From contig JACKER010000013.1 of NCBI GenBank assembly GCA_020632925.1, positions 62,001 to 126,000 of the forward strand: 64,000 nt of DNA. Reading direction: 5' to 3'. The notes below the pieces were generated by a model, which worked only from the letters and a program-made list of their open reading frames with translations, was not told where the DNA came from and made no database searches. Each line of letters starts with the position of its first letter. Within the stretch, counting starts at the first letter, position 1. Source of the DNA: Alphaproteobacteria bacterium (GTDB lineage: Bacteria > Myxococcota_A > UBA796 > GCA-2862545). Shown here in pieces: positions 44,543 through 53,189 of this stretch. The position numbers and the translations under genes are program-made.

Positions 44543-46122
44543 GCCGTCGGGCGTGGGCGATCGCGGCCGTGGGCCTCCTGCTCGCGGCGGCGCTGGGCGT
44601 CCTGCCCTGGCTCGGCGTCGTCGGTCAGCTGCCGTGGGCCGCGGACTCGCTCGTGTGGGTCGCGCGGGGGACGCCCGACGATCCGGGCTGGTGGGACTGG
44701 GTGATGCACACCCGGCACTTCGTCGGGTGGCGGCCGGTGACCGCGATCTCCTTCGTCGTCGACGGCTGGCTCGCGGGCGCACGCGACCCGCGGATCCACC
44801 TCGTGACCAACCTGGTGCTGCACGCGCTCGGCGGCGCGCTCGTGTGGCTCGCCTGGCGGCGGTGGACCGGCGATCGGGGTGCCTGGGGCCTGATCGCCGT
44901 GCTGGTGGTGCTCGGTCATCCGGTCGCCGACGACGTCGTGACCGTGGTGGCGCGCCGGTCGTACCTGCTGTCGCTCGATCTGGGCCTCGTGGCGCTGATC
45001 GCCCACCGCGCGGCGCTGGAGCGGCCGCTCTGGTCCCTCGCGAGCGGCCTCGCGCTGATGCTGGCGGCGCTGGCGCACGAGCAGGCCGCCGTGCTCCTGC
45101 CGGTCCTGGCGCTCTCGGCGCTGGCGACCGTGCCGTGGCGAGCGGCGCTCACCGCCTGTGCGGCGCCCACGGTCCTGCTCGGCGTCGCGCTGGCGGGTCG
45201 CGCGCGGGTCCTCGGCGGCTGGCTCGGCGGGTACGACGAGCGCTGGTTCGCGTCGCTGGGTCCCGACGGACGCCCGATCGCCGAGCGGCTGGAGAGCGTC
45301 GATCCGTGGGCCATCGGGTCCTCCGCCATCCGATACCTGCTCGATCCGCACGGTCCGTCGGGGCTCGGCCCGCTGCTGCCCTCACCGCTGGCCTGGGGCG
45401 TCGCGGTCGCGCTGGTCGTCGCCGCGGCCTGGGCCCTGCGGGAGGGACGGCGCCGTCCCGCGGTGTGGGTGGCGTGGATCCTCGGCGGAGTCCTGCTGGT
45501 CGTGCTCTCGGGGACCTGGTTCTGGCGTCAGGCGCACGCGGTGCTCGTGCCGCTCGGCTTCCTGCTCGCGGAGCTGGCGCGGGACGCCGCGGCGCGCTGG
45601 TCGACGCTGCGGGCACGGTCGGCCGCCGAGCTGGGCCTGGTGGCGATGGTGCTGGCGGCGGTGGCCTCGCCGGGCGCGCTGGTGCGCGGCACCGACCGGG
45701 AGGCGCAGGCCGCCCGCCAGGCGACGGAGGAGGTCTCGCGTCTGGTCCGCTACCGAGCGGCGCAGGTCGAGGGCCCGGGCACGCTGTGGCTCGCGGTCCC
45801 CGTGGTCCCCGAGCACGTGGAGGCCGTGGTCCACTGGTGCTCGTGGGGGCTGGCACCCGAGGGGCTCGAGTGCCGGGTCATGGCGCACCTCGCGGAGGGC
45901 GCGACCGCCGCGGACGCCGATCTGCGGGTGGACGGGTCCGGCACGCGGAACGCCCGCCTGGTGCTGGAGGACGGCATGGTCTGGCGGCTCCCCGCGAAGG
46001 AGGCGCGGATGGACTTGTCCGACGGCCTGCCGCTCGCCGAGCTCTGGGAGGCGGGCAAGGTGAAGACCTGGTTCGTCGGCTGGGACGACGAGGAGTGGTG
46101 GACCTTCCGCATCCGCCACTGA
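44539..46122 (+). CDS. Polytopic membrane protein, GT-C glycosyltransferase-like
   Basis: A 527-residue protein with about ten membrane helices and a C-terminal soluble domain of about 140 residues. The N-terminal region, LPWAADSLVWVARGTPDD...HFVGWRPVTAISFVVDGWLAG...IHLVTNLVLHALGGALVWLAWRR, resembles GT-C fold transferases of the PMT/O-mannosyltransferase kind, which use lipid-linked sugars at the periplasmic face. An acidic residue in the first loop is present (ADS). Substrate unknown. Its GTG start overlaps the VWA gene stop. Converges on the radical SAM gene with stops two bases apart. Confidence 0.75.
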   Translation: MSRRAWAIAAVGLLLAAALGVLPWLGVVGQLPWAADSLVWVARGTPDDPGWWDWVMHTRHFVGWRPVTAISFVVDGWLAGARDPRIHLVTNLVLHALGGALVWLAWRRWTGDRGAWGLIAVLVVLGHPVADDVVTVVARRSYLLSLDLGLVALIAHRAALERPLWSLASGLALMLAALAHEQAAVLLPVLALSALATVPWRAALTACAAPTVLLGVALAGRARVLGGWLGGYDERWFASLGPDGRPIAERLESVDPWAIGSSAIRYLLDPHGPSGLGPLLPSPLAWGVAVALVVAAAWALREGRRRPAVWVAWILGGVLLVVLSGTWFWRQAHAVLVPLGFLLAELARDAAARWSTLRARSAAELGLVAMVLAAVASPGALVRGTDREAQAARQATEEVSRLVRYRAAQVEGPGTLWLAVPVVPEHVEAVVHWCSWGLAPEGLECRVMAHLAEGATAADADLRVDGSGTRNARLVLEDGMVWRLPAKEARMDLSDGLPLAELWEAGKVKTWFVGWDDEEWWTFRIRH

Positions 46123-46124
46123 CG

Positions 46125-46997
46125 TCAGAGGCCTCGGTACGACTCCGGGCGCAGGGGGACACGGCCCTGGAGTGCGGCGTCGATCACGGCCACGATCCGC
46201 TCGCGATCGCGCGGCAGCCGGCCCGCCAGCGGCAGGTGGTTCGAGGCGTGGTTCGTGCGGAACACGGCGTCGGTCGGTCGGGCCTCGTGCACGAGGATCC
46301 GCAGCTCCGACAGCAGGCCGCGCAGATCCGGTAGCTCGAACCGACCGCTGGCCTCGAGCTTGTGCTGCGGCGTGCCGGGGACCACGGTCAGCGTGAGCGC
46401 CGCGGCGTACTCCGGGTCCATCGCCGTCAGCAGCTTCGCGGTGGCGCGGGCGTGCTCCTCGCTGCGCGCCACGCCGCCCGCCCCGAGCAGCGTGATCACG
46501 GACAGCTCCATCCCCGCGGCCTTCGCGCGGCGCGCCGCTTCCTCGTGCTCCTCGAAGGTGGCCCCCTTCGCGATCGCCTTGAGGGTGGCGGGGTCGCCGG
46601 ACTCGGGACCGATGTACAGCCGGGAGAGCCCCGCCTCGCGGAGCGCGCGCAGGTCCTCGTCGCTCTTCTCCAGCACGTTGCCGGCGGTCGCGTAGCAGCT
46701 CACGCGCTCGAGCGAGGGCAGGACCTCGCGCGCCGTGGCGAGCAGCGGCAGCCAGACGTCGACCGGCATCACCAGCGCGTCCCCGTCGCACACGAACAGC
46801 TTGCGCACCCGCCCGCCGAGCACCTGGCCCGCGACGCGCAGGTCGTGCAGCGTCTCTGCCGGGTCGCGCACGCGGAACGTCTTGTCCCGGTACATGTCGC
46901 AGTACGTGCAGTGGTTCCAGGAACACCCGATGGTGGCCTGGAGCAGGTAGGCGTCGGCCTCGCTGGGCGGACGGTAGATCTTGCCCTCGTACCGCAA
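46125..46997 (-). CDS. Radical SAM protein
   Basis: A 290-residue iron-sulfur enzyme. The cluster motif is IGCSWNHCTYCDMYRDKTFRVR, a C-x4-C-x2-C spacing instead of the commoner C-x3-C-x2-C, followed by KLFVCDGDALVMP (the SAM-binding GGxP-like strand), RLYIGPESGDPATLKAI and LTLTVVPGTPQHKLEASGRFELPD. It lies in the Elp3/MiaB/coproporphyrinogen-oxidase-like superfamily; the reaction is unknown. The spacing matches a family seen with GCSWNxCxFCxMY motifs. ATG start at 46997. Confidence 0.9.
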   Translation of the reverse strand: MRYEGKIYRPPSEADAYLLQATIGCSWNHCTYCDMYRDKTFRVRDPAETLHDLRVAGQVLGGRVRKLFVCDGDALVMPVDVWLPLLATAREVLPSLERVSCYATAGNVLEKSDEDLRALREAGLSRLYIGPESGDPATLKAIAKGATFEEHEEAARRAKAAGMELSVITLLGAGGVARSEEHARATAKLLTAMDPEYAAALTLTVVPGTPQHKLEASGRFELPDLRGLLSELRILVHEARPTDAVFRTNHASNHLPLAGRLPRDRERIVAVIDAALQGRVPLRPESYRGL

Positions 46998-47016
46998 GGC
47001 GTCTCCTCGCCTCCTC

Positions 47017-48162
47017 CTACGGCCGCTCGTCCAGGAGCGCCACCCGGTGGCCGAAGCGGTCGATCAGGGCGGCGGCGGCCTCGGGTCCGTAGCGGTTGCG
47101 CAGGGAGGCCGCCGTGCTCCCGTTGCCGCCGTGCCCGCGGAGGTCCAGCCGCTCGAGGCCGTCGGCGTGAGGGCTCTGCGCGAGGGCCATCGCGCCCCGG
47201 TCGCCGACCGCGGACCTCGCGAGCGCGAGCTCGGTCAGGCGGGACAGCCCAGGAGCCTCGGCGATCCGCACCACCGCGTCGCCCACCGGTCGTCCGGACA
47301 GATCGAGCACCCGCAGGGACGGCAGTCCCTCGACCCCCGCCACCAGCGCGGGTCCGACCCGCTCGGGGCCCTCGAGCACGCGGTCGCCGGTGAGCCGCAG
47401 CGCCCGCAGCGCCCCGAGGCGACGCGCCCGGCCGAAGGCCTCGGTCACGGGGACCGTGAGCTCGCAGCCCGCGACCGCGAGCGACTGCAGCGCCCCGAGG
47501 TGCTTGCCGTCGGCGATCGCTCGGAGGCCGCGGCTCCCGATCCGCTCGCTGGCGACGGACAGCGCCCGGAGGCGCGCGATCGGCGGCCAGCGGACGAGCG
47601 CCTCGAGCCCGACGTCGTCCACCCCACACCCGTCGAGCGCGAGCCGCGAGAGCCGCGGGAGGGAGGCCTCACGGACGGCGTCGGCCACCTCGGGCAGGTG
47701 CACCCACTCGGGCGACGGCGGCGCGTCGGCATAGTCGCGGACCTCGAACGGCCAGTCGATCGTGGGCAGGTGGGTGGCGTTGGCGATCTCGAGCGACGTG
47801 AGCCAGCCCAGATCGAGGTGGCCCACCCAACGCAGGACGTCCGCCGCCTTCCAGGCGCGTCCGGCGAGGTCCAGCCGCAGCCGCTCGATCCAGGGCTCGG
47901 CGCGCGCGAAGGCTCTCCACGCCGAGGCCGACGGCACCTCGCGCAGCGTGAGCGTTCGCACCGCCCCGAGGCGGGCGTCGGCGTGGAGCACCGCGTCCCC
48001 CAGCGGCGCGAGCAGGCCTCGGACCGCCTCGGCCCGCTCGGCGCGCTGAGCCTCCGACGGCGGCCAGCTCGGGTTCCGCAGCCAGGCCAGGTCGTGATCG
48101 AGCAGCGCGCGCCGTGGATGGTCCTCGGGGAGCCCGTCCCGCCAGGCCGTCAGCGCCGCCAT
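47017..48162 (-). CDS. Leucine-rich-repeat protein
   Basis: A 381-residue soluble protein. After an N-terminal helical region (MAALTAWRDGLPEDHPRRALLDHDLAWL), repeats of about 25-30 residues with Leu spacing follow: LTSLEIANATHL, LSRLALDGCGVDDVGLEALVRWP, LRALSVASERIGSRGLRAIAD, LQSLAVAGCEL, LRVLDLSGRPVGDAVVRIAEA, LTELALARSAVGDRGAMALAQS and LERLDLRGHGGN. Such LRRs with an N-terminal helical cap are abundant in Myxococcota; partners unknown. A TTG at 48201 overlapping the upstream stop (TTGA) is an alternative start; the ATG at 48162 is the conservative choice. Confidence 0.8.
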   Translation of the reverse strand: MAALTAWRDGLPEDHPRRALLDHDLAWLRNPSWPPSEAQRAERAEAVRGLLAPLGDAVLHADARLGAVRTLTLREVPSASAWRAFARAEPWIERLRLDLAGRAWKAADVLRWVGHLDLGWLTSLEIANATHLPTIDWPFEVRDYADAPPSPEWVHLPEVADAVREASLPRLSRLALDGCGVDDVGLEALVRWPPIARLRALSVASERIGSRGLRAIADGKHLGALQSLAVAGCELTVPVTEAFGRARRLGALRALRLTGDRVLEGPERVGPALVAGVEGLPSLRVLDLSGRPVGDAVVRIAEAPGLSRLTELALARSAVGDRGAMALAQSPHADGLERLDLRGHGGNGSTAASLRNRYGPEAAAALIDRFGHRVALLDERP

Positions 48163-48197
48163 GGCGTAGGGAGGAGGCTCGTCTCGGGTCGGCGCGG

Positions 48198-48842
48198 TCA
48201 ACGGAAGCCGGTCTCGAGGTGCGCGCCCACCACGACGATCCGGCAGTTCACCGTCCCCTCGAAGGCGGCCTGCTCCTGCGTGAGCACGACGGCCGCCCGA
48301 GGCTCGCTCCCGCTCACGAGCCACCCCGTGACCGCCACGGACCGGGCGGGACGCTGGTCGAGTACCTTGCTGCCGGTCCCGTCGGAGATCGTGGTCACCC
48401 ACCGACCCGGGAGCTCCGGATCCTCGTCGGGCTCCGCGCGCGTGGCCACGGCGTACGTCCGTTCGCCCCGCTTCGCCGGGAGGGTCGCCAGCACCGCCTC
48501 GGACGGCGCGATCCCGTGGGCGGTCAGGGCGGCCGCGATGGCCTCGCGATCGTGGGCCAGGAAGCCGGCGACGGTCCGATCCGTAGGCTCGCTCCACCGC
48601 ACCGCCGCGAGCTCCTGGTCGGTCACGAGAGACTGGACGCGGAACACCCACTCGTCGAGCGCGTCCCCGGTCGTGAGCGCGACGCTCGCGAAGGCGCCGT
48701 CGGGGGAGAAACCCACCGGCCACCAGGTCGTGCCGAACACCCGGCCGCCCGCCCCTGGCGCGGGACACGCGCCGTGGATCCCCGCCGCCTCGTCGAGCAC
48801 GAGGTCCGCCGCACCCGCCACCGTCGCCGCCAGCATCCACAT
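48198..48842 (-). CDS. Hypothetical exported protein
   Basis: Not recognised. A 214-residue protein with a signal peptide (MWMLAATVAGAADL). The mature part is a mixed alpha/beta soluble domain (FGTTWWPVGFSPDGAFASVALTTGDALDEWVFRVQSLVTDQELAAVRW, then RWVTTISDGTGSKVLD and TVNCRIVVVGAHLETGFR). It is followed at once by the LRR gene and is divergent from the secreted hydrolase, sharing a short AT-rich region with an inverted repeat. Confidence 0.75.
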   Translation of the reverse strand: MWMLAATVAGAADLVLDEAAGIHGACPAPGAGGRVFGTTWWPVGFSPDGAFASVALTTGDALDEWVFRVQSLVTDQELAAVRWSEPTDRTVAGFLAHDREAIAAALTAHGIAPSEAVLATLPAKRGERTYAVATRAEPDEDPELPGRWVTTISDGTGSKVLDQRPARSVAVTGWLVSGSEPRAAVVLTQEQAAFEGTVNCRIVVVGAHLETGFR

Positions 48843-48877
48843 GCGGACATCGTAGATTCTCTCGTCTGACTGGCCAA

Positions 48878-48897
48878 CTTACTGATGACTAAGTAAG
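48878..48897. promoter_or_regulatory. Inverted repeat, candidate TetR operator
   Basis: CTTACT and AGTAAG arms around an 8-bp centre, in an AT-rich island between the divergent 48842 and 48917 genes. The size (20 bp) and composition suit a TetR-family dimer, and a TetR gene is the second cistron of the rightward unit. It lies 20 bp before the hydrolase start, where bound protein would block initiation. Confidence 0.6.
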
Positions 48898-48916
48898 GAG
48901 CGTCGGTGGGGGGATC

Positions 48917-50284
48917 ATGCTGCTGCTCGTCTCGTCGTTCACCGCGTTCGCCGCCAACGGTCCGCTGGCCGTCGGCTTCCGCGACGTCACCTTCGTCGAC
49001 GGCTCCCGCGGCCAGGTGCGCGGCCGGGTGTACTACCCGGCGACCGTGGCGGGCGAGCGCGCTCCGGCGGACACGAGCCAGGGCCCGCACCCGCTGGTCG
49101 CGATGATGCACGGCTGGCTGGGGCAACCGTTCATGTACGACGGGATCAGCGAGGAGATCGCGAGCTGGGGCTACGTGGTGGCCTCCACGGGCACGGAGAT
49201 CGGCCCGTTCCTGAACATGGACGTGTTCGCGCGGGACACGGTCGCGCTGCTGCACTACGTCGACGACGCCTCGGGGACCGCTGGCGATCCGCTGCAGGGG
49301 ACGGTGGCCGCCGGCGACTGGGGCGCGCTGGGGCACTCGATGGGCGGGGCGACGCTCGCGGAGCTGATCGACATCGAGCCGCGCGTGCGCACGACGGTGG
49401 CCTTCATGCCCTACCAGGGGGACGCCGACTACTACGACCAGCTCGCGGCCTGGGACGGCGCGGCCCTGATCCTGTCGGGCTCAGACGACGGCACGGCGCC
49501 GCCAGCCATGCAGGACCGCTGGTTCGATAGCCTGGACCACGCCTCCCGCGGGCTGCTGGTGCGGATGGACGGCTTCGGGCACCAGGCGGTGACGGATCTG
49601 GCGGACGACGAGGGCTCGGTGCCGAAGGCGGACCAGTTCGACGCGGTCGCGGCGCTCTCGTCGCTCTTCGTACGGGCCGAGCTGGGCGGGGACGAGGACC
49701 TGTACGGCGAGCTCTTCGCGCGGATCGCGACGCTCCCCGGGGACCGTCGGTCGAGCAGCCACGTGCCGGCGACGTGGGCGACCCTCGACGGCGGCACCGT
49801 GCAGGTCGGCGTGCTCGGCGTGGGCGCCGACGCGACCCAGGTGTGGATGGGCACGGGCCTGGGCGCCACCGACGACCTCGGGCTGGACGCGGCGGTCCTG
49901 CAGGACGAGGGGCCCATGGTCGACGGGATCGCGGTCCGTTCGCTGCCGGTGCCCTGGAGCGACGGGCTGGCGCTGCAGGCGCGCACGGGCGGCGCGCTCG
50001 GGCGGGTGATCACGCTGGTGGAGCCGGTGCCGCCGATCGAGGACACGGGACTGCCCGCGGACACGGGCGACACCGGGCTCGACACGGACCCCGGGACGGG
50101 CACGACCACGGACCCGACCAGCGGGACGACGACCGATCCCACGGGCACCACGGGGACGACGACGCCCTCGGGCACCACGGATGGTGAGCCGCCGAAGCAG
50201 GGGGGCTGCGACTCCACGGGCGGGGCTCCCGCGGGGCTGGGCGCGCTGCTGCTCCTCGCGCTGGCCGGGCGGCGTCGGCGATGA
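48917..50284 (+). CDS. Secreted alpha/beta hydrolase with MYXO-CTERM-like tail
   Basis: A 455-residue exported enzyme: signal MLLLVSSFTAFAANG, alpha/beta-hydrolase core with HPLVAMMHGWLGQP (oxyanion loop), nucleophile elbow ALGHSMGGAT (Ser), ALILSGSDDGTAP (acid strand) and DGFGHQAVTD (His). A Thr/Asp/Gly-rich stalk (about 375-425) precedes KQGGCDSTGGAPAGLGALLLLALAGRRRR, i.e. Cys-Gly region, hydrophobic helix and Arg cluster. This is the layout of the MYXO-CTERM sorting signal of myxobacterial surface proteins. It resembles dienelactone hydrolase/PET-hydrolase-like secreted esterases. Stop overlaps the TetR start (ATGA). Confidence 0.87.
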   Translation: MLLLVSSFTAFAANGPLAVGFRDVTFVDGSRGQVRGRVYYPATVAGERAPADTSQGPHPLVAMMHGWLGQPFMYDGISEEIASWGYVVASTGTEIGPFLNMDVFARDTVALLHYVDDASGTAGDPLQGTVAAGDWGALGHSMGGATLAELIDIEPRVRTTVAFMPYQGDADYYDQLAAWDGAALILSGSDDGTAPPAMQDRWFDSLDHASRGLLVRMDGFGHQAVTDLADDEGSVPKADQFDAVAALSSLFVRAELGGDEDLYGELFARIATLPGDRRSSSHVPATWATLDGGTVQVGVLGVGADATQVWMGTGLGATDDLGLDAAVLQDEGPMVDGIAVRSLPVPWSDGLALQARTGGALGRVITLVEPVPPIEDTGLPADTGDTGLDTDPGTGTTTDPTSGTTTDPTGTTGTTTPSGTTDGEPPKQGGCDSTGGAPAGLGALLLLALAGRRRR

Positions 50285-50868
50285 GCGCCGTCGACCCGGT
50301 GGTGGAAGGTCGCACCGAGATGGTGAGGAAGATCCTCGATCTCGGGGAGCGCTTCGTGATGCAGCGGGGGTACCACGCGTTCAGCTACCAGCACGTGGCC
50401 GAGGAGCTCGACGTGAAGCCGGCCGCCGTGCACTACCACTTCCGCACGAAGCCGGACCTGGTGGCCGCGGTGCTCGACCGGTACCACGCCCGCTTCCACC
50501 GCTGGGCCGAGGCCCGGCGCGACGCGCCCCCGATGCAGCGCCTGGTGGACTACGTCCAGCTGTCGCGGGACATCGTGGCGGCCGAGCGCGTCTGCGCGCT
50601 GGGCATGATGGCGACGCAGTTCGGCACGGTGCCCGAGGAGGTCCAGGATCGGACGATGGGGCTGCAGGCCGAGATCTTCGGGTGGTTGGAGAGCATGCTC
50701 GAGGAAGGTCGGGCGCAGGGCGTGTTCGCGTTCCAGGGGTCTGCGTCGGCGCGGGCTGCCGAGCTCGGGTGCACCGTCCTCGGCGCGCAGCAGCTCGGCC
50801 GCGTGCGGGGCCCGGAGGCCTTCGAGGCCGTCGCCGCGCAGATCCCCCGGAGCCTGGCGGCGACCTGA
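50281..50868 (+). CDS. TetR-family transcriptional regulator
   Basis: A 195-residue regulator. The N-terminal HTH is EMVRKILDLGERFVMQRGYHAFSYQHVAEELDVKPAAVHYHFRTKPDLVAAVLDRY (Y/F-S-Y...I-A/V-A-x-x-L-x-V...YHYFxxKxxL pattern). The rest is an all-helical ligand-binding domain. The start ATG at 50281 overlaps the hydrolase stop (ATGA), so it is cotranscribed with that gene and likely autoregulates the unit through the repeat at 48878-48897. It converges on the 50869 lipoprotein with abutting stops (TGATCA). Confidence 0.92.
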   Translation: MSAVDPVVEGRTEMVRKILDLGERFVMQRGYHAFSYQHVAEELDVKPAAVHYHFRTKPDLVAAVLDRYHARFHRWAEARRDAPPMQRLVDYVQLSRDIVAAERVCALGMMATQFGTVPEEVQDRTMGLQAEIFGWLESMLEEGRAQGVFAFQGSASARAAELGCTVLGAQQLGRVRGPEAFEAVAAQIPRSLAAT

Positions 50869-51687
50869 TCAGGGGTTGGACAGCAGGATCGTCTCGCACG
50901 CGGTGATCGGGGCGTCGGGGCAGCTGTTGCCGGCTTCCACCCGGAGCTCCAGCCCCGGTCCGGTGGACCCCCGGCCGCCGGCGTACACGAACACGTCCCA
51001 GGTACAGCCCGCCACGTCGACCTGGAACGTGTCGTTGCCGCACAGCAGGTCGTCGTCGTACGTCGTGACGCACTCGAGTTCGACCGGTCCGACGACGACC
51101 TCGTCGTTGCTCCAGCTCCCGCCCGGCTCGGCGCCCACGGCGGCCTCCAAGACCTCGGCGGGACAGCCGGCGAACGTCTGCGTCCAGGTCGCCGGGCCCG
51201 GATCCCCGGACACCCACTGCCCACAACCGGTCCAGGTGTTGGTGGGGGTCGACGTCATGCAGCTCGCGTCGGAGGCGGTCAGGCTGCCCAGGACCGTCGT
51301 CCCGGCGCCGTCGTCGTGGTCGAACGTCGCCTCGAGCTCGATGGGGACGTCGCGGGCGCCCGTCCAGCGGACCTCGAAGGTGCCGACGACGCTCATCGAG
51401 GGCTGGAGCGCGCCTCCCGTCACCACCGCGATCTTCACGGGCTGGCGACCGGGGAGGTTGGGCAGGAAGTCGGTGATGACCTGCTCGGGAGCAGAGCCGT
51501 ACTCCTCGATCCCCGGCCAGGCGATGGATGCGGTTTCGGTCCCGTTGAACTGGTAGGCGGTCCGGTCGGTCCGGTGGAAGCCGAGCGTCCCGAGCGTCGG
51601 GGACGTGATGTCGAGGTCCACCTGGTTCTTGGGGATGGGGTCGCCGGAGCAGGCGGCGAGAGCGAGCGGGAGCGCGACGAGACGCAC
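50869..51687 (-). CDS. Hypothetical lipoprotein
   Basis: Not recognised. A 272-residue lipoprotein: VRLVALPLALAACSGDPIPK (lipobox LAAC). The mature part is beta-rich with DLDITSPTLGTLGFHRTDRTAYQFNGTETASIAW, a second strand-rich region and six or more cysteines in the C-terminal third (CMTSTPTNTWTGC, GCPAEVLEA, LECVTTYDDDLLC, VAGCTWDVFVYAGG), probably disulfide-bonded. The start is GTG at 51687 after GAGGAGG. Confidence 0.8.
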   Translation of the reverse strand: MRLVALPLALAACSGDPIPKNQVDLDITSPTLGTLGFHRTDRTAYQFNGTETASIAWPGIEEYGSAPEQVITDFLPNLPGRQPVKIAVVTGGALQPSMSVVGTFEVRWTGARDVPIELEATFDHDDGAGTTVLGSLTASDASCMTSTPTNTWTGCGQWVSGDPGPATWTQTFAGCPAEVLEAAVGAEPGGSWSNDEVVVGPVELECVTTYDDDLLCGNDTFQVDVAGCTWDVFVYAGGRGSTGPGLELRVEAGNSCPDAPITACETILLSNP

Positions 51688-51740
51688 GAGGACCTCCTCG
51701 TGGAGCTTGCCCCGGCGACCTCTTTCAGCCGCTTGCGGTC

Positions 51741-52994
51741 TCAGTCGGCGTCGACGATGTCGCCGACCACGCCCGCGGCGGCCTCCGCGGCCTCGAGCGC
51801 GCGCTGGAGCTCGATCAGGCCTGCGTCGTTGAGCCCGAGCCGGTCGAGGACCTCCTCCGGGAGCTCGGTGAAGACCGGGCGCCCCTGGGGCCACGCGCGC
51901 TGCAGGCGTCGGACGACGGCGTCGAGGTGGGGGCGCACGTCGCGCATCACGGCCAGGAAGGCCTCACCCGGATCGGCGGGTGGCGGAGGCGCGGGCTGCT
52001 CCGCGCGGATCCCGACGTAGCTCGGGAAGCGCGGGACGCCGGCGTCCGTGAGCTCCTGGTACCGGTACACGATGACCGTCCCGACGGGCGGCGGCTCCTC
52101 GCGCTCGCGGTCCGAGAGCCCCGTGCCGACGGAGAATCGTGTCCCGTCGGGCGTCTCCACGAGCAGCGAGCCCACCCGGCCCTTGTGCTTGCCCGTGCCC
52201 GCCTGGTGGTCGACGACCACGCCGTCGGCGTCGAAGAAGGACTTCACCTTGAGGAGCGTGGTGGAGCGACCCTTCTCGTACTTGGAGCGCGGCTTGCGGA
52301 GCATGAGCCCCTCGCCGCCGAGCGCCTCCACGCGAGCGAGCTCGGCCCGCAGGTGGTCGAGGCCCTCGCAGACCTCGTGCGGGTGAGCGGCGACGAAGGC
52401 GGGGTCCATGCCGCCGACCTGGTCCGCGATCCAGCCGAGCCGGTCCTCGAAGGTCCCGCCGTGCTCCGGCGCGTCGAACACGACGTACTTGAGGTCCCGC
52501 CAGCCCTGGCCGGCGTCGGCGCGGCGCACGATGCTCACCGTCTTCTGGAAGAGCTTGCGCCCGCCGAAGAGCTCGCCGTCGAGCGGGGTCCTGGGGAGCG
52601 AGGCCACGAACCAGTCGGGCGCGGCGAAGGCGTTGCCCAGGCGCGACACGAAGCGCTCGCCGTCCCACAGGGCGCGCACGCCGTCGAGCTTCTCGCTCAT
52701 CCACCACCCGCGCGGATCGTGGTCGGTCTCCCACTTGTGCGCGAGCAACAGCGCGGGTGCGGTGCCGTCCCCCGACTTCGCCGGCAGCTCGCTCTCGCCG
52801 CCGATGCGCTCGGCCTCCGCGGCGTCCCCGCGCAGCTTGCGCAGGTGCTTGCAGGTGCGCTTGTCGATCGCCGCGCCCTGGTTCCGCCACGCCGGGCAGG
52901 TGCAGGAGTAGACCCCGCCCGTGTTCTTCAGCACGTAGGGCGTGGCCGCCGACCCCTGGACCTCGACCGAGTCCCCGTCTTCCAGGTCAGCCAC
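51741..52994 (-). CDS. ATP-dependent DNA ligase with N-terminal SWIM zinc finger
   Basis: A 417-residue protein. Residues about 1-55 form a SWIM-type zinc finger (VYSCTCPAWRNQG...KRTCKHLRKL; C-x-C...C-x-H). The nucleotidyltransferase domain shows all ligase motifs: I SEKLDGVRALW (AMP-Lys), Ia SRLGNAF, III LDGELF, IIIa YVVFDAP, IV EGLMLRKP and V LLKVKSFFDADGVVV. An OB domain follows (GRVGSLLVETPDGTRFSVGTG...RFPSYVGIR), and a C-terminal helical extension of about 100 residues. The core is of the minimal ATP-ligase kind found in some bacteria. It seals nicks; the SWIM finger probably adds DNA or protein targeting. GTG start at 52994 after GGAGGGG. Confidence 0.92.
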   Translation of the reverse strand: MADLEDGDSVEVQGSAATPYVLKNTGGVYSCTCPAWRNQGAAIDKRTCKHLRKLRGDAAEAERIGGESELPAKSGDGTAPALLLAHKWETDHDPRGWWMSEKLDGVRALWDGERFVSRLGNAFAAPDWFVASLPRTPLDGELFGGRKLFQKTVSIVRRADAGQGWRDLKYVVFDAPEHGGTFEDRLGWIADQVGGMDPAFVAAHPHEVCEGLDHLRAELARVEALGGEGLMLRKPRSKYEKGRSTTLLKVKSFFDADGVVVDHQAGTGKHKGRVGSLLVETPDGTRFSVGTGLSDREREEPPPVGTVIVYRYQELTDAGVPRFPSYVGIRAEQPAPPPPADPGEAFLAVMRDVRPHLDAVVRRLQRAWPQGRPVFTELPEEVLDRLGLNDAGLIELQRALEAAEAAAGVVGDIVDAD

Positions 52995-53021
52995 ATCCCC
53001 TCCGTCCCGCCAACCTACCAC

Positions 53022-53171
53022 CCGCTCCCGCTCCCGGTCCCGCTCCCGCTCCCGAGGCGCCCCGGCGCGGATCAGTACGGTCGAACCCGTTGGATTCCAC
53101 GTAGCGTAGCCTCCGACGGTCCGTGCCGGATGCCGGCCGACGTTCGGGAGCGGGAGCGGGAGCGGGAGCGG
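53022..53171. repeat. Inverted pair of (CGGGAG)n hexanucleotide tracts
   Basis: The tract 53022-53053 reads (CCCGCT)n with one interruption, and 53145-53171 reads (CGGGAG)n; the two are reverse complements and could form a stem of about 27 bp with a loop of about 90 bases. They occupy most of the 193-bp space between the ligase start and the ETF:quinone oxidoreductase stop. The same hexanucleotide is inside the DUF2339 gene at 19258-19302. Confidence 0.9.
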
Positions 53172-53172
53172 A

Positions 53173-53189
53173 GAGAGCCGGAGGCTCTC
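53173..53189 (-). terminator. Hairpin at the end of the ETF:quinone oxidoreductase gene
   Basis: GAGAGCC-GGA-GGCTCTC: 7-bp perfect arms and a 3-base loop, overlapping the stop codon on the minus strand. No U-run follows, so it is a weak intrinsic terminator or a 3'-end stabilising stem. Confidence 0.4.
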
